Shown here in pieces: positions 28,549 through 38,394 of a DNA stretch of 64,000 nt; position 1 is the stretch's first letter; every line of letters begins with the position of its first letter. Location of the stretch: positions 1,984,001 to 2,048,000 of the forward strand of contig NC_019902.2 of NCBI RefSeq assembly GCF_000321415.2. The letters run 5' to 3'. A model generated the notes under the pieces. It was not told the origin of the DNA. It saw only the letters and a program-made list of their open reading frames with translations, and did no database searches. Position numbers and translations under genes: made by a program. This DNA is from Thioalkalivibrio nitratireducens DSM 14787 (GTDB taxonomy: Bacteria > Pseudomonadota > Gammaproteobacteria > Ectothiorhodospirales > Ectothiorhodospiraceae).

Positions 28549-30320
28549 GATTGCCAGAAATGCATGCGACATGTGAACGTCGGGCGGCGCGAGACCTGCC
28601 GGGTCTCCCTTCGCGAGCAGGGGGGCGCGAGACCACGATACATCGGCAGACCATCCCCCGTCTGACGCACAGCCTGGTCGCCATGCTCTGTGGCCTTTTC
28701 TTGACCGGCTTCTACCCGACCCCTGCCCTCGCGGATCCCGATCCCGCACGCCCGGACCCCACTCAGCTGCTGACTGCACAACTGGAGCGACTTCAAATCA
28801 AACTGGAGCCCTGGGAACAACGGGACCAGCTCGAGCGTGAGCGAGCCACACTGAGCGCGCTGCTCGAAGGTGACGGACCAGAAGATCCGAACTCGCTACT
28901 CGGAATTCAGCGCCGCATCGATGACATCCGGCAACAACTGGTCCAGGCCCAAGAGCGTCTCGAAGTCGCGAACGAGCGTTTCCACCTGTGGAAAATCGAC
29001 CTGGGCATGCGCGTGTTCGACGGCGAGCCGGGAATCTGGCCGGTCGTCGACTGGCTCAATTTTCGGCAAACCATCTGGTACTTGAACAGCACGATGCGCG
29101 CCCAGGAACGCGAGTTGCGCCGCGAAATCGCCGCAGCGCAACAAGCCGTGCGCGACCAGGCGGAATTGCAACAGGAGCTGCAGCGACTTGAGCAGCGACG
29201 GCTGGACATGCCGCTACGCAGTGACTGGCCGCAGGAGTACCGGGAAATGGACCTTGCCGCACTCCAGCAGCGCTTCAAGGAGGTCGAACACCAAATCGAA
29301 ACCGCAAAACGGATGGATCTCAGCGAAGTACGCGAAAAGCAGAAAACCGTCGCCATGCTCAGCCGTCAGATCGAGGCCTCGATCGACCGTACCGCCGCGA
29401 CCGGTCGACCGAGCGATTGGGAAGACATACGGGGCACCTGGTCGCTCGAGGAAGCGCAGGATTGGTGGGAGCTCACCAACACGCTCGGTTTGGTTCCGTT
29501 GCGTTCGTTTCTCAAAGCGCCCTCGGGGATGCAAAAGCTGCTGCCACGGCATGCCGGGGAGTTTATTACCCGCGATCATTTCGTCGAGCGGCTTACAGAA
29601 GCACTATTGCTGGGCGAAATCAGCCCCGAACGTGCAATCCGGTTAGCCGATGAGTTCCGCCTCGCCTCGCGCGAGTTCAGGGGCTCGTTCCAGGAGTTCC
29701 TTACTGTAGCCGCAAATACGGATGACTTCCTGGATCCGCCCCGACCCGCCCCGGAACCGGTACCACCACAGCCCGAGCCGGATGATGAAACCCCGACTAT
29801 CCAAGACGAGGAAGTGGATCCAGCGGCCTGCCGGAGATTGCGTGGAAGGCTGAACCAGATCAATGGACAACTCGAACGATTGCAAGCCAGTTGGGACAAG
29901 GGCACCTATGAACAAAAGAGCCCCCGTTTCCATTGGCCCCCTTCCAAACGTGGATTAGAAGAGCGCTTGGAGCGTGAACGTAATAATTTGCAGGATTTCA
30001 TTGACGCAGGCGAAGATGCAAGGGTAACGGATGACAACTTCACAATCTTTCGCACAAAAACTCTCAGCGGAATCAAACGCACAATCGAGTCTTACAGAAA
30101 GCAAAACGCCCCGAGCGGGGTAGAAAATTGGTCGAGACAAATTCCCATATGGCACGATGGTCGTGCCCGGATGATTGCCGAAATGCAAGAAAGGATAGAG
30201 AAGACTGCACGTGCCCTCGTGCTGCTCAGGAGACAATACGAAGAAGATCTCTCGGAGCGGCGGGCACAGATCTCGGAGATCGAATCCGAAATGGTGAGAT
30301 TGCGTTGCCAACACCATTAA
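28545..30320 (+). CDS. Exported coiled-coil protein, unknown function
   Basis: The 591-residue product has a long N-terminus before a signal-like segment (SLVAMLCGLFLTGFYPTPALA, ending near residue 64); the true start could be the internal ATG at 28683. Most of the rest is Glu/Gln/Arg-rich heptad sequence: LERLQIKLEPWEQRDQLERE, MRAQERELRREIAAAQQAV, LEERLERERNNLQDF, ISEIESEMVRLRC. A Pro-rich hinge (DPPRPAPEPVPPQPEPDDE) splits it at about 402-420. No catalytic motif is visible. Base composition falls toward AT near the 3' end (29950-30300), unlike the chromosome backbone. It is coupled to the ankyrin gene by ATGA. Confidence 0.7.
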   Translation: MRLPEMHATCERRAARDLPGLPSRAGGRETTIHRQTIPRLTHSLVAMLCGLFLTGFYPTPALADPDPARPDPTQLLTAQLERLQIKLEPWEQRDQLERERATLSALLEGDGPEDPNSLLGIQRRIDDIRQQLVQAQERLEVANERFHLWKIDLGMRVFDGEPGIWPVVDWLNFRQTIWYLNSTMRAQERELRREIAAAQQAVRDQAELQQELQRLEQRRLDMPLRSDWPQEYREMDLAALQQRFKEVEHQIETAKRMDLSEVREKQKTVAMLSRQIEASIDRTAATGRPSDWEDIRGTWSLEEAQDWWELTNTLGLVPLRSFLKAPSGMQKLLPRHAGEFITRDHFVERLTEALLLGEISPERAIRLADEFRLASREFRGSFQEFLTVAANTDDFLDPPRPAPEPVPPQPEPDDETPTIQDEEVDPAACRRLRGRLNQINGQLERLQASWDKGTYEQKSPRFHWPPSKRGLEERLERERNNLQDFIDAGEDARVTDDNFTIFRTKTLSGIKRTIESYRKQNAPSGVENWSRQIPIWHDGRARMIAEMQERIEKTARALVLLRRQYEEDLSERRAQISEIESEMVRLRCQHH

Positions 30321-30333
30321 AGGAGGACATTCC

Positions 30334-32673
30334 ATGCTACGTACCGAACACGATTCCGGCCTAACACGACCAGTTTCCCGCTCGGTTTCGCAGCGACTGC
30401 TCGCCCCGCTGGTACCCGCATGCCTGCTTGCGCCGCTGCTGGCAGCCCCGGTGGCGGCAAGCGATCTTCCCAACCTGATCGGTCTTGATGCGCCGGACAC
30501 GGCCGCCGGACTCGAACGGCAGGCGCAGGAAGAGAGCGAACAGTTTCGTGGCGCGCTCGACGCAGAGACGACCGAAGCGCGGTTCGAGATCACCCTGGCG
30601 GCACCGGGCAGCCTGGAACTGACGGCCGAAGCCGGCGCTGACCTGACCATTCAACTGTTCCTGCTCGATCTCAACGGGACACGCAGGATCGCGGCCGATC
30701 AGTCCGGCGTATCCGCCACACGCTCCGTTCGCGCCGATGGGCTCGCCGCGGGCACCTACTTCGCGCAGGTGGGACGCAGCAGCGGGAGCGGCACCTTCGT
30801 GCTGCAGAGCCAACCCGCCCTGCTGGAGGAGCCCGGCGATCCGGAACCGCACGGCACCCGGGACACCGCGCGGGGCATCGAACCGAGCTCGTCGGTTCGG
30901 GGGCATCTCGGGTTCGGCAACGTCGAAGGCACCAATACCGAAGACTGGTTCGTACTGACCACCGACAACCCTGGACAACTGCAGGTCAACGTCCAGGGCG
31001 ACGAAGGACTCGCTCTGCAGCTTTACCTCTACCACCAGGAGAGTGGCCGGACGGTGGCGTCCGACACCTCGGGCACTGCGGCCTCCCGGGCGATTACGGC
31101 CGAAGCCCTGGCTGACAGCACCTGGCTGCTGCAACTGCGTCGACGCTCCGGTCACGGCGGCTACCGGCTCGACACCGCGTTCGCACCGGCGGCGGAGATC
31201 ACCCCGCCGGTAGCCTCCGACCGTCGCGACGAGGCTCCGCTGGCGGCGCTCGACACGCCCCGGGTCGGGCTGCTGGGCTACGGCACGCCGACGGCGACCG
31301 ATACCGAGGACTGGGTGCGCCTGCGCACCGAATCGCCCGGCACGCTGGAGCTCACGGTCCAGGGAGACGAGACCCTCGGTGTGCGGATGTCGGCCTTTCA
31401 CATCGATTCGACGCGAAGCATCGCGGCCGACAGGTCGGGCACCCAATCGGCGCGGTCGCTGCGTCTGGGCGGGCTGGAGCCGGGGGAATGGCTGGTGCAG
31501 TTGCACCGCAACACTGGGCACGGTGCCTACCGGTTCCTGCCAACGTTCGTCCCCGCGTCGGTGTCCGATGATCACGGTCCCAACGACCACCGCGACACAG
31601 CCCGCGATATCGCGCTGGGCGCAGAAACCCGGGGACTCCTCGGATACGGCATCCCTCCGAATTTCGAGCGGGATGACTGGTTCCGCGTGACGACCGACAC
31701 CCATGGCGCACTGAAGGTCAACGCCAAGGCGGAAGAGGAACTGGCCTTTCGGCTCAGCGTGTTCGCAGCCGGTCAAACGCGGGCGCTCGCCGCCGATACC
31801 GACGGGGCCGCCTCAACGCGGGCGGCCACCGCTTCGGCGCTGGCTCCCGGAACGTACCTGATTCATCTGCAACGCACCGGCGGTTTTGGCGCCTATCGGC
31901 TGCTGCCGGAACTGGTCGCGGCCAGCGGGACGAGCGATCCCGAACCCAACGATCATCGCGAACTGGCGGCTCCGATCATGCCCAATGCGGAACAAAGCGG
32001 GCTGCTGGGCTACGGCCTGCCGTGGGCGACCGATAACGAGGACTGGTTCCGTCTGCGGCTCGACGACCCCGGCCAGCTGCGGCTCGCGGTCGAAGCCGAG
32101 GAGGCCTTGACGCTCACGATGCAACTCTTCGCCGCTGGCAACACCCGCGCGCTGGCTGCCGACAGCGACGGCGCGGCGCCCACACGCGCGATCGGCCCGA
32201 TCGGCGCAGCGGCAGGCGAATACCTGATTCAACTGCGGCGCAGCGATGGACATGGGGCCTACGTGTTGACCCCCACCTTCAACCCGCAAACCGTTCCCAG
32301 CGATCCGGAACCCAACGATAACCGCGAAATGGCGCGGGCAATCGAACTGGATGAGGCGCAGGCGGGGCTCCTGGGCTATGGGCGAAGGGACGGCGGTACC
32401 GACAGCGAAGACTGGTTTCGGGTGACACTGCCGAAGCCCGGCACGCTGACCGTAAACGCTCAAGGCGAAGAGGCGTTGAGGCTCCAGCTGCATCTGTTCC
32501 GCGCCGGCGACCGGCGCGCGATCGGAGCCGACGCCCAGGGAATCAGTGCATCGCGTTCGGTCAATGCATCCGGACTCACGGCAGGCATCTATCTCATCCA
32601 GGTCAGCCTTTCCGAGGGTGCCGGGTCCTACAGCCTGACCCCGGAATTCGCGCCCGCTCCTTCGGTTCGATAA
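30334..32673 (+). CDS. Exported protein of six PPC-like beta-sandwich repeats
   Basis: A strong AAGGAGG sits before the ATG. The 779-residue product has a signal peptide (LLAPLLAAPVAAS, about residue 47) and six repeats of about 120 residues. Each holds a version of GLLGYG, EDWFRV, PGTLELTVQGDE, ALAADSDG, ALAPGTYLIQL and HGAYRLLP, joined by linkers such as SDPEPNDHRE. This fits the bacterial pre-peptidase C-terminal (PPC) fold, found on secreted proteases and as stand-alone surface modules. No protease domain is attached. Repeats 3 to 6 are most alike, pointing to internal duplication. A binding or adhesive role is inferred. Confidence 0.78.
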   Translation: MLRTEHDSGLTRPVSRSVSQRLLAPLVPACLLAPLLAAPVAASDLPNLIGLDAPDTAAGLERQAQEESEQFRGALDAETTEARFEITLAAPGSLELTAEAGADLTIQLFLLDLNGTRRIAADQSGVSATRSVRADGLAAGTYFAQVGRSSGSGTFVLQSQPALLEEPGDPEPHGTRDTARGIEPSSSVRGHLGFGNVEGTNTEDWFVLTTDNPGQLQVNVQGDEGLALQLYLYHQESGRTVASDTSGTAASRAITAEALADSTWLLQLRRRSGHGGYRLDTAFAPAAEITPPVASDRRDEAPLAALDTPRVGLLGYGTPTATDTEDWVRLRTESPGTLELTVQGDETLGVRMSAFHIDSTRSIAADRSGTQSARSLRLGGLEPGEWLVQLHRNTGHGAYRFLPTFVPASVSDDHGPNDHRDTARDIALGAETRGLLGYGIPPNFERDDWFRVTTDTHGALKVNAKAEEELAFRLSVFAAGQTRALAADTDGAASTRAATASALAPGTYLIHLQRTGGFGAYRLLPELVAASGTSDPEPNDHRELAAPIMPNAEQSGLLGYGLPWATDNEDWFRLRLDDPGQLRLAVEAEEALTLTMQLFAAGNTRALAADSDGAAPTRAIGPIGAAAGEYLIQLRRSDGHGAYVLTPTFNPQTVPSDPEPNDNREMARAIELDEAQAGLLGYGRRDGGTDSEDWFRVTLPKPGTLTVNAQGEEALRLQLHLFRAGDRRAIGADAQGISASRSVNASGLTAGIYLIQVSLSEGAGSYSLTPEFAPAPSVR

Positions 32674-32724
32674 CGGGAAAGCCGCCGTGCCGATGGGGTC
32701 GGTCCGCAACCGGATGGCAGTTCG

Positions 32725-33741
32725 ATGATCGAGGCATCGCACTCGCACCTTTCAGGGGCGAGTCGGGCTGTCCCGGTGCTGCCCGACTCCTCCCTGCATC
32801 GCCGGTCGGCGGTCAAGCACGGCCGGGCAACGGTCCGGCGATGCCGTCCGGAACGGACGCCACGGCCCTCTCGAACGTGCCGCGTCGCGGTCCTGTGCGT
32901 TGCTATTCCACTCGGATTGTTGCTGGTCCTGCAGTCCACAAACGCCTCTCCGGGAGCGGCCGTGGTGGAACCGGCCGCCGTTCTCCCTGAGGAAGCCGGT
33001 CTGGTTAAGCATTGCGAGGCTTCAGATGAACGGTCCGTTCCCTTGGCCCCGGACCCGGACGTGACCCTCCGGACCGGCAAAGCGATCGGCCAGGGTTTGC
33101 CAGGTCCCGCATCGGAGTGGCGATTCCACGGCCAGCACGACCCGACCCGGCGCGACGACGTTTGCGATGCCGCGGCGCAGGGCGACCTCAAGTTTCTCGG
33201 CGCGATGGTACGCCATGGGCTGGATATCGATATCGCCGATGACAAGGGTCGCACCACACTGATGTGTGCCCAAAACGGCGAGGTGGCCGATTTCCTGCTT
33301 CGCCAAGGCGCCGATCCGAACGCAGCGGACCGCGATGGGTACACGGTCCTGCACTATCACCTCTGGTCCGATGCCGCGCTGTCTCTCGTACCCGTGCTGT
33401 TGGAGCACGGGGTGGCTCCGCAGCGCAGCAGTTCCCCGCTGCTAAGGGAACTCGCGGTCCGCTTCATCGAGTGGCGGCGATACCACGAGGGCGAGATCCT
33501 GCTCGAGATGCTGGTCGCCGCCGGTTGGGATGTGGACGAGCGTGATCGGCACGGCGCCACCCTGCTGCACGTTGCCGCGCACAACGACAACCTGCCGCTG
33601 GCGGAGAGCGTGTTGCGCCTCGGAGCCGATCCCAGCCTTCGGGATCGTGAAGGCCAAACGGCGGCGGCCATCGCGCAGGAGCTTGGATCGTCGAGAGTCC
33701 TGTCCCGACTTCTGGAGGCCCAGGAACGCGAACAGCCTTGA
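32725..33741 (+). CDS. Second ankyrin-repeat protein, exported or membrane-anchored
   Basis: The 338-residue product has a basic N-terminus and one hydrophobic segment (VAVLCVAIPLGLLLVLQSTNA, about 53-73), either a late signal peptide or an anchor. Ankyrin repeats cover about 140-335: DVCDAAAQGDLKFLGAMVRH, GRTTLMCAQNGEVADFLL, RDGYTVLHYHLWSDAAL, GATLLHVAAHNDNLPLAESV. The start is uncertain, since the first 50 residues are not protein-like and a later start before the hydrophobic segment is possible. It closes the exported-protein cluster. Confidence 0.72.
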   Translation: MIEASHSHLSGASRAVPVLPDSSLHRRSAVKHGRATVRRCRPERTPRPSRTCRVAVLCVAIPLGLLLVLQSTNASPGAAVVEPAAVLPEEAGLVKHCEASDERSVPLAPDPDVTLRTGKAIGQGLPGPASEWRFHGQHDPTRRDDVCDAAAQGDLKFLGAMVRHGLDIDIADDKGRTTLMCAQNGEVADFLLRQGADPNAADRDGYTVLHYHLWSDAALSLVPVLLEHGVAPQRSSSPLLRELAVRFIEWRRYHEGEILLEMLVAAGWDVDERDRHGATLLHVAAHNDNLPLAESVLRLGADPSLRDREGQTAAAIAQELGSSRVLSRLLEAQEREQP

Positions 33742-34460
33742 CCGGCGAGCGTTTCGCCGTGCCTGAGATCTGGCAGCGGTAGACGAGATGCGCAGTCTGG
33801 CGATCCTTCCCTCGGCACTCCGGGTCTCCAAGGCAGATCGTTACGGGCAGGGCAAGAGTGGACCCAGCCGTGGAAATCGAATCCATGGACGGGGATCCGC
33901 CCGATCAACCGGTCGGGGCCATTGTCAACGCCCGGAACCGCAGCATCATCGCAGGGTGGCTGCTGCAAAGGAGTTTCGGGTGCGATCAGGAAGCGCCGGG
34001 GGGTACAGCCCTTCTGCGAACCGACATCCCGGCCACTTGCCCTCAGATTCCACCAGCAATGCGGCCCCATGGTCTACCCTTATCATTAAAGATTGTGTGG
34101 TCATCTGGGGCGGTTGTAGCCATAGAACCTCCAATCCCAGACGGGTTAGTCGTAATTCGCAGACATCGCAAGGTCGGCGAAGTCTCACGTTTCGGTCAGG
34201 AGCACGAAGACGTCCTTTACACGGTACCGTCACTCAATACGGGGCGCGGCGGCGTTCGCAGCTCTGCTTGGCACTTTGGCCGCGATACTCTTCACCGCGA
34301 CCGTGGCGGAATGTCTGACGTCAATTATTCTGTCCGGTCGGCAGCTACCCGATCGGCCGCCGGCCCGAGGGCGAGGCGGCAGCCGGGCCACCGCCCGGTG
34401 AGCCCCCGTCCGGAAAGGGGGAAACGACGCGTTGAGGTCCTGGCGTTTCGGGTCCCGATG
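33742..34460. other. 719-bp spacer with no supportable gene
   Basis: Open frames exist on both strands, but their translations are Arg/Ser/Pro-rich and resemble no protein. GC content dips around 34060-34160. Downstream of tesA (minus strand) are two GC hairpins, CCGGGC-cacc-GCCCGG at 34384-34399 and CCCCC...GGGGG at 34403-34421, which may end tesA transcription. This may be the decayed edge of the exported-protein island. Confidence 0.5.
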
Positions 34461-35156
34461 TCACGATTGCGGAACACCTTCCGGCTCGATCCGGACGATC
34501 AGCGGTTCGAGCTCCGCCCAGACGTTTTTCAGGATGCGTGGCTGGGCACCGGCAGCGGGGTGGATGCCGTCGTCCAGCATCAGATCGGCATCCAGCGCGA
34601 CCCCGTCGAGCAGGAACGGCAATAGTGGCAACGCGCGCGCCTCGGCCAGTTCGGCGAAGATTCCGGAGAATCGTTCCGTGTACCGCGGGCCGTAGTTGGG
34701 CGGGATCTCGATCCCGACCAGCAGCACCTGCGCGCCGGCCGCATCGATCGCGTCCAGCATCGCCTCGAGGTTCGCGCGCATCGCGCGCAGCGACAGCCCG
34801 CGCAGGCCGTCGTTGCCGCCGAGTTCGAGAATCACGAGATCGGGACGAAAATCCTCCAGCACGGTCGGCAGGCGGGTTCGGCCGCCGGCGGTGGTCTCCC
34901 CGCCTACCGAGGCATTGTGAACCTTCCAGGCCGCATCCCGGTCCATCAGGCGTCGTTCCAGCAACGTCACCCAGCCGGCGTCTCCGGCGATCCCGTGGGC
35001 CGCGCTGAGCGAGTCTCCGAAGACCAGCAGCCGATGGGGCACCTCCGGATCCGAGGCATTTCCGGCGGCGACGACAGTCCATGGCAACGCCGCCCCCGCG
35101 GCCACCGTCAGTGCCAGTACCATTGCTCTCGCGACAGCGATCAGGAAACGGAACAT
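34461..35156 (-). CDS. tesA: Periplasmic SGNH lysophospholipase/thioesterase/arylesterase TesA
   Basis: This 231-residue GDSL/SGNH hydrolase cleaves acyl esters and thioesters in the periplasm. After a signal peptide (MVLALTVAAGAALPWTVVAAG) come LLVFGDSLSAAHG (block I, nucleophile Ser), VGGETTAGG (block II Gly), LGGNDGLRG (block III Asn) and LDDGIHPAA (block V Asp and His). The ATG at 35156 has GAGG upstream. It is divergent from ybbA, as in E. coli, but here the two start codons overlap by two bases on opposite strands. Confidence 0.93.
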   Translation of the reverse strand: MFRFLIAVARAMVLALTVAAGAALPWTVVAAGNASDPEVPHRLLVFGDSLSAAHGIAGDAGWVTLLERRLMDRDAAWKVHNASVGGETTAGGRTRLPTVLEDFRPDLVILELGGNDGLRGLSLRAMRANLEAMLDAIDAAGAQVLLVGIEIPPNYGPRYTERFSGIFAELAEARALPLLPFLLDGVALDADLMLDDGIHPAAGAQPRILKNVWAELEPLIVRIEPEGVPQS

Positions 35157-35862
35157 GGATGCAACCTCGAACTCCATCGTGCAGGCACAGGGCCTGGAAA
35201 AGCGGATCGACGGACCCAGCGGCCCGCTGGACATTCTGCGCGGAATCACGCTCGCGGTCGCGCCGGGCGAGAGCGTTGCGATCCTCGGCGCCTCCGGCTC
35301 GGGCAAGTCGACCTTGCTGGGACTCCTTGCCGGTCTGGACGCTCCGAGTGCCGGAGAAGTTCGCCTGCTCGGCGAGAACATCGGCCAACTCGACGAGGAC
35401 GGTCGCGCGGCGCTGCGCGCAGGAAGCGTCGGCTTCGTGTTCCAGTCGTTCCAGTTGCTGCCGGCACTGACCGCTTTGGAGAACGTGGTATTGCCGCTCG
35501 AACTCAACCCCGCCCACGATGGCCTGGCGTCGACGGCAATCACCGCGCGGGCGCGAGAAGCGCTGGATCAGGTCGGGCTGGCCGCGCGCGCAGCGCACTA
35601 CCCGTATCAGCTCTCCGGCGGCGAACAACAGCGGGTGGCCATTGCGCGGGCGATCGTGGACCGCCCGGCAGTGCTGTTCGCCGACGAGCCCACCGGCAAC
35701 CTCGACGCCGACACCGGCACCCGCATCATCGACCTGCTGTTCCGCCTGGCCGGCTCGGGCGATGCGGGCACCGGGGCCGCGATGGTGCTGGTCACCCATG
35801 ACCCGGCGCTGGCCGAGCGCTGCGACCGCGTGATCCACCTCCAGGACGGGATCCTGGCATGA
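35155..35862 (+). CDS. ybbA: ABC transporter ATP-binding protein YbbA
   Basis: This 235-residue LolD-type ATPase has Walker A LGASGSGKST, the Q-loop VFQSFQLLPAL, signature LSGGEQQRVAIARAI, Walker B VLFADEPTGNLD and an H-loop VTHD. With YbbP it forms a MacB/LolCDE-like mechanotransmitting complex in the inner membrane, linked to tesA in many proteobacteria. The ATG at 35155 overlaps the tesA start on the other strand; a GTG at 35179 would avoid this. It is coupled to ybbP by ATGA. Confidence 0.93.
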   Translation: MDATSNSIVQAQGLEKRIDGPSGPLDILRGITLAVAPGESVAILGASGSGKSTLLGLLAGLDAPSAGEVRLLGENIGQLDEDGRAALRAGSVGFVFQSFQLLPALTALENVVLPLELNPAHDGLASTAITARAREALDQVGLAARAAHYPYQLSGGEQQRVAIARAIVDRPAVLFADEPTGNLDADTGTRIIDLLFRLAGSGDAGTGAAMVLVTHDPALAERCDRVIHLQDGILA

Positions 35863-38354
35863 GCGCCGGCCGCTCGCGCCTGTACGGCTTCCTGCGCGAT
35901 ACCCTGCGCGAATGGCGCAGCCCGGAGCTGCGGGTGCTCGCCGCCGCGCTGGTGGTCGCGGTCGCCGCGGTCGCCGCAGTGGGTTTTTTCACCGACCGCG
36001 TCGACCGCGGGATGGAACAGCAGGCCGCAACGCTGCTGGGCGGCGACCTGGCCGTGGTCTCGGACGCGCCGATGCCCGAGCGCTGGCGCAGCGAAGCGCG
36101 CGCGCTCGGCCTCGAATCGATCCGCAGCGCGACCCTGCCCAGCGTGCTGTTCACCCCGGACGACGAGTCGCTGCTGGTGTCGGTGCGCGCCGTCGATCCG
36201 GGCTGGCCACTGCGCGGCGCGGCGCAGGTCGCGGGCGACCCGCAGCCGGAGGAACGTACGCGTGGCCCCACGCCAGGCACGGCATGGGCCGACGGGGCCG
36301 TGTTGCAGGCGCTGGAGATCGCACCCGGCGCCAGTGTCGAACTGGGCCGGCTGCCGCTGGCGATCGACGCGCAACTGTTGCTGGAACCCGACCGCGGCAG
36401 CAACCTGTTCGATATCGCACCTCGCCTGCTGATCCATTTCGACGACCTCGACCGAACCGGATTGATCGGACCGGGCAGCCGCGTGCATTATCAACTCCTG
36501 GTCGCCGGGCCGCCCGCTGCGGTGCAGGATTTCCGCGGCTGGATGCAGACGGAACTCGACGCCGGGCAGCGCCTGCTCGACCTCGAGGACGCCAACCCGG
36601 AACTACGCGAGGCCGTGAACCGCGCGCGCCGCTTCCTCGGGCTCGCGTCGCTGATGGCGGTGCTGCTCGCCGGGGCCGCGATCGCGGTGGCCGCCCACCA
36701 TTACGCCGAACAACGCGCCGATGCGGCTGCGGTGATGCGCGCGCTGGGCGCCCGCGGACGGCGCGTGCTGCGCCTGTTCTTCCTGCGCGTACTGGCGATC
36801 GCGGCGCTCGCCAGCGGCATCGGGCTGGCACTGGGCTTCGCGGCGCAATTCGTGCTGAGCACGTTGCTCGGCGAATGGCTGGCCACCGGGCTGCCGCCGC
36901 CGGGCATGCGGCCGGTCGCCGCGGGGCTCGGAGTCGGGCTGGTGACCGCCGCCGGCTTCGCGCTGCCGGCGCTGCTGCGCATCGGCCGCGTCCCGCCGCT
37001 GCGCGTGCTGCGCCGCGATCTGGGCCTGCCACCAGTGTCGGTATGGCTGTCCGGGTTGCTCGCGCTGCTGACCTTCGGCGCCCTGCTCTACTGGCAGGCG
37101 GCGGACCCGGCGCTCGCGCTCTGGGTGCTGCTGGGTACCGTGCTGGCGCTGCTGCTGCTCGGGGCGCTCGGCCTGGTGCTGATCGTGCTGCTCCGGCCAT
37201 TGCGCGACCGCGGCACGATGGCGCTGCGCTTCGGACTCGCGAACCTGTCGCGCCGGGGCGGGTTGAGCGCGATCCAGATGGTCGCCTTCAGCATCGGGAT
37301 CCTCGCGCTGCTCTTGCTCGCGATCGTGCGCGTCGACCTGCTCGCGGCCTGGGAACGGAATATCCCGCCCGATGCGCCGAACCTGTTCTTCATCAACATC
37401 CAGCCGGGCGAGGAACAGGCCTTCGCGGACCGCGTCGCGGCCTCCGGGCTGCCGCGCCCACAGATGGAACCGATGATCCGCGGCCGGCTGGTCGCGGTGA
37501 ACGGCGAGCGGGTACGGGCCGAGGATTTCGCCGACGAACGCGCCCGCCGCCTGCTGGAACGGGAGTTCAACCTCTCCCATGCCGAGGCCATGCCGAGTCA
37601 CAACCGCCTCGCCGCGGGGCGTTGGTTCGACCACAGCACGGGCGACGAATGGTCCGTAGAAAGTGGCCTGATGGAGCGTTTCGGACTGGATCTCGGGGAC
37701 GAGCTCACCTTCCGCGTTGCCGGGGTTCCGGTGAGCGGGCGTATCACCAGCGTCCGCGACGTCGACTGGGACAGTTTCCAAGTGAACTTTTTCGTGATCG
37801 GCCCGCCAGCGCTGCTCTCGGACCAGCCGCGCACCTACATCACCAGCCTCCATCTGCCCCCGGAACGCGAGGCGGACAAGAACCGCTGGCTGCGGGAATT
37901 TCCGGCGGTGACCGCGATCGACGTCGCGGCGCTGCTGGCCCAGGTCCGGAGCGTGATCGACCAGGCCACGCGCGCGGTCGAGTACGTCTTCCTGTTCACG
38001 CTGTTCGCGGGGCTGACGGTCCTCTACGCGGCCGTGCAGGCGACCCGCGAGGTACGTCGGCGCGAGACGGCGCTGCTGCGTACGCTGGGAGCGCGCCGGC
38101 CACAGATTCGCAACGCGCTGCTGGCCGAGTTCGGCACGCTGGGGCTGCTCTCGGGCCTGCTCGCCGCGGTGATCGCCAGCGCGGTCGGAGCACTGCTGGC
38201 CTGGCAGGTGTTCGGCTTCGACTACGCGGTCAATCCGATGACGTTCGTGTTGGGCATCGGTGGCGGTGCACTGGGCATCGGGCTGGCCGGATGGCTGGGC
38301 ACGCGCCAGGTGCTGCACCAGGCGCCGCTGACGGTGCTGCGCGGCCCGGAATGA
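35859..38354 (+). CDS. ybbP: FtsX-like ABC transporter permease YbbP
   Basis: The 831-residue inner-membrane protein has a first helix at about 25-46 (LAAALVVAVAAVAAVGFF), a periplasmic domain with TLLGGDLAVVSDAPMPE, a FtsX core of helices at about 265-455, a second periplasmic domain (about 500-700), and a second FtsX set near the end (FLFTLFAGLTVLYAAVQATREVRRRETALLRTLGARR cut at its conserved start). Two FtsX modules with about ten helices is the YbbP architecture. It pairs with YbbA, and the specific substrate remains unknown for the family. Confidence 0.93.
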   Translation: MSAGRSRLYGFLRDTLREWRSPELRVLAAALVVAVAAVAAVGFFTDRVDRGMEQQAATLLGGDLAVVSDAPMPERWRSEARALGLESIRSATLPSVLFTPDDESLLVSVRAVDPGWPLRGAAQVAGDPQPEERTRGPTPGTAWADGAVLQALEIAPGASVELGRLPLAIDAQLLLEPDRGSNLFDIAPRLLIHFDDLDRTGLIGPGSRVHYQLLVAGPPAAVQDFRGWMQTELDAGQRLLDLEDANPELREAVNRARRFLGLASLMAVLLAGAAIAVAAHHYAEQRADAAAVMRALGARGRRVLRLFFLRVLAIAALASGIGLALGFAAQFVLSTLLGEWLATGLPPPGMRPVAAGLGVGLVTAAGFALPALLRIGRVPPLRVLRRDLGLPPVSVWLSGLLALLTFGALLYWQAADPALALWVLLGTVLALLLLGALGLVLIVLLRPLRDRGTMALRFGLANLSRRGGLSAIQMVAFSIGILALLLLAIVRVDLLAAWERNIPPDAPNLFFINIQPGEEQAFADRVAASGLPRPQMEPMIRGRLVAVNGERVRAEDFADERARRLLEREFNLSHAEAMPSHNRLAAGRWFDHSTGDEWSVESGLMERFGLDLGDELTFRVAGVPVSGRITSVRDVDWDSFQVNFFVIGPPALLSDQPRTYITSLHLPPEREADKNRWLREFPAVTAIDVAALLAQVRSVIDQATRAVEYVFLFTLFAGLTVLYAAVQATREVRRRETALLRTLGARRPQIRNALLAEFGTLGLLSGLLAAVIASAVGALLAWQVFGFDYAVNPMTFVLGIGGGALGIGLAGWLGTRQVLHQAPLTVLRGPE

Positions 38355-38394
38355 GCTGGCGTGCTTTCGCGGCCTGCGTGGATATACTGAGCCG

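Noticed and set aside
33788-34625. Plus-strand open frames in the spacer before tesA
   Set aside because: Translations are Arg/Ser/Pro-rich and low in hydrophobics, and the 3' part is antisense to tesA; no start signal is visible.
38377-38394. TATACT just before relA as a promoter
   Set aside because: It would place the transcription start at or after the ATG and has no matching -35, so it is not supported.
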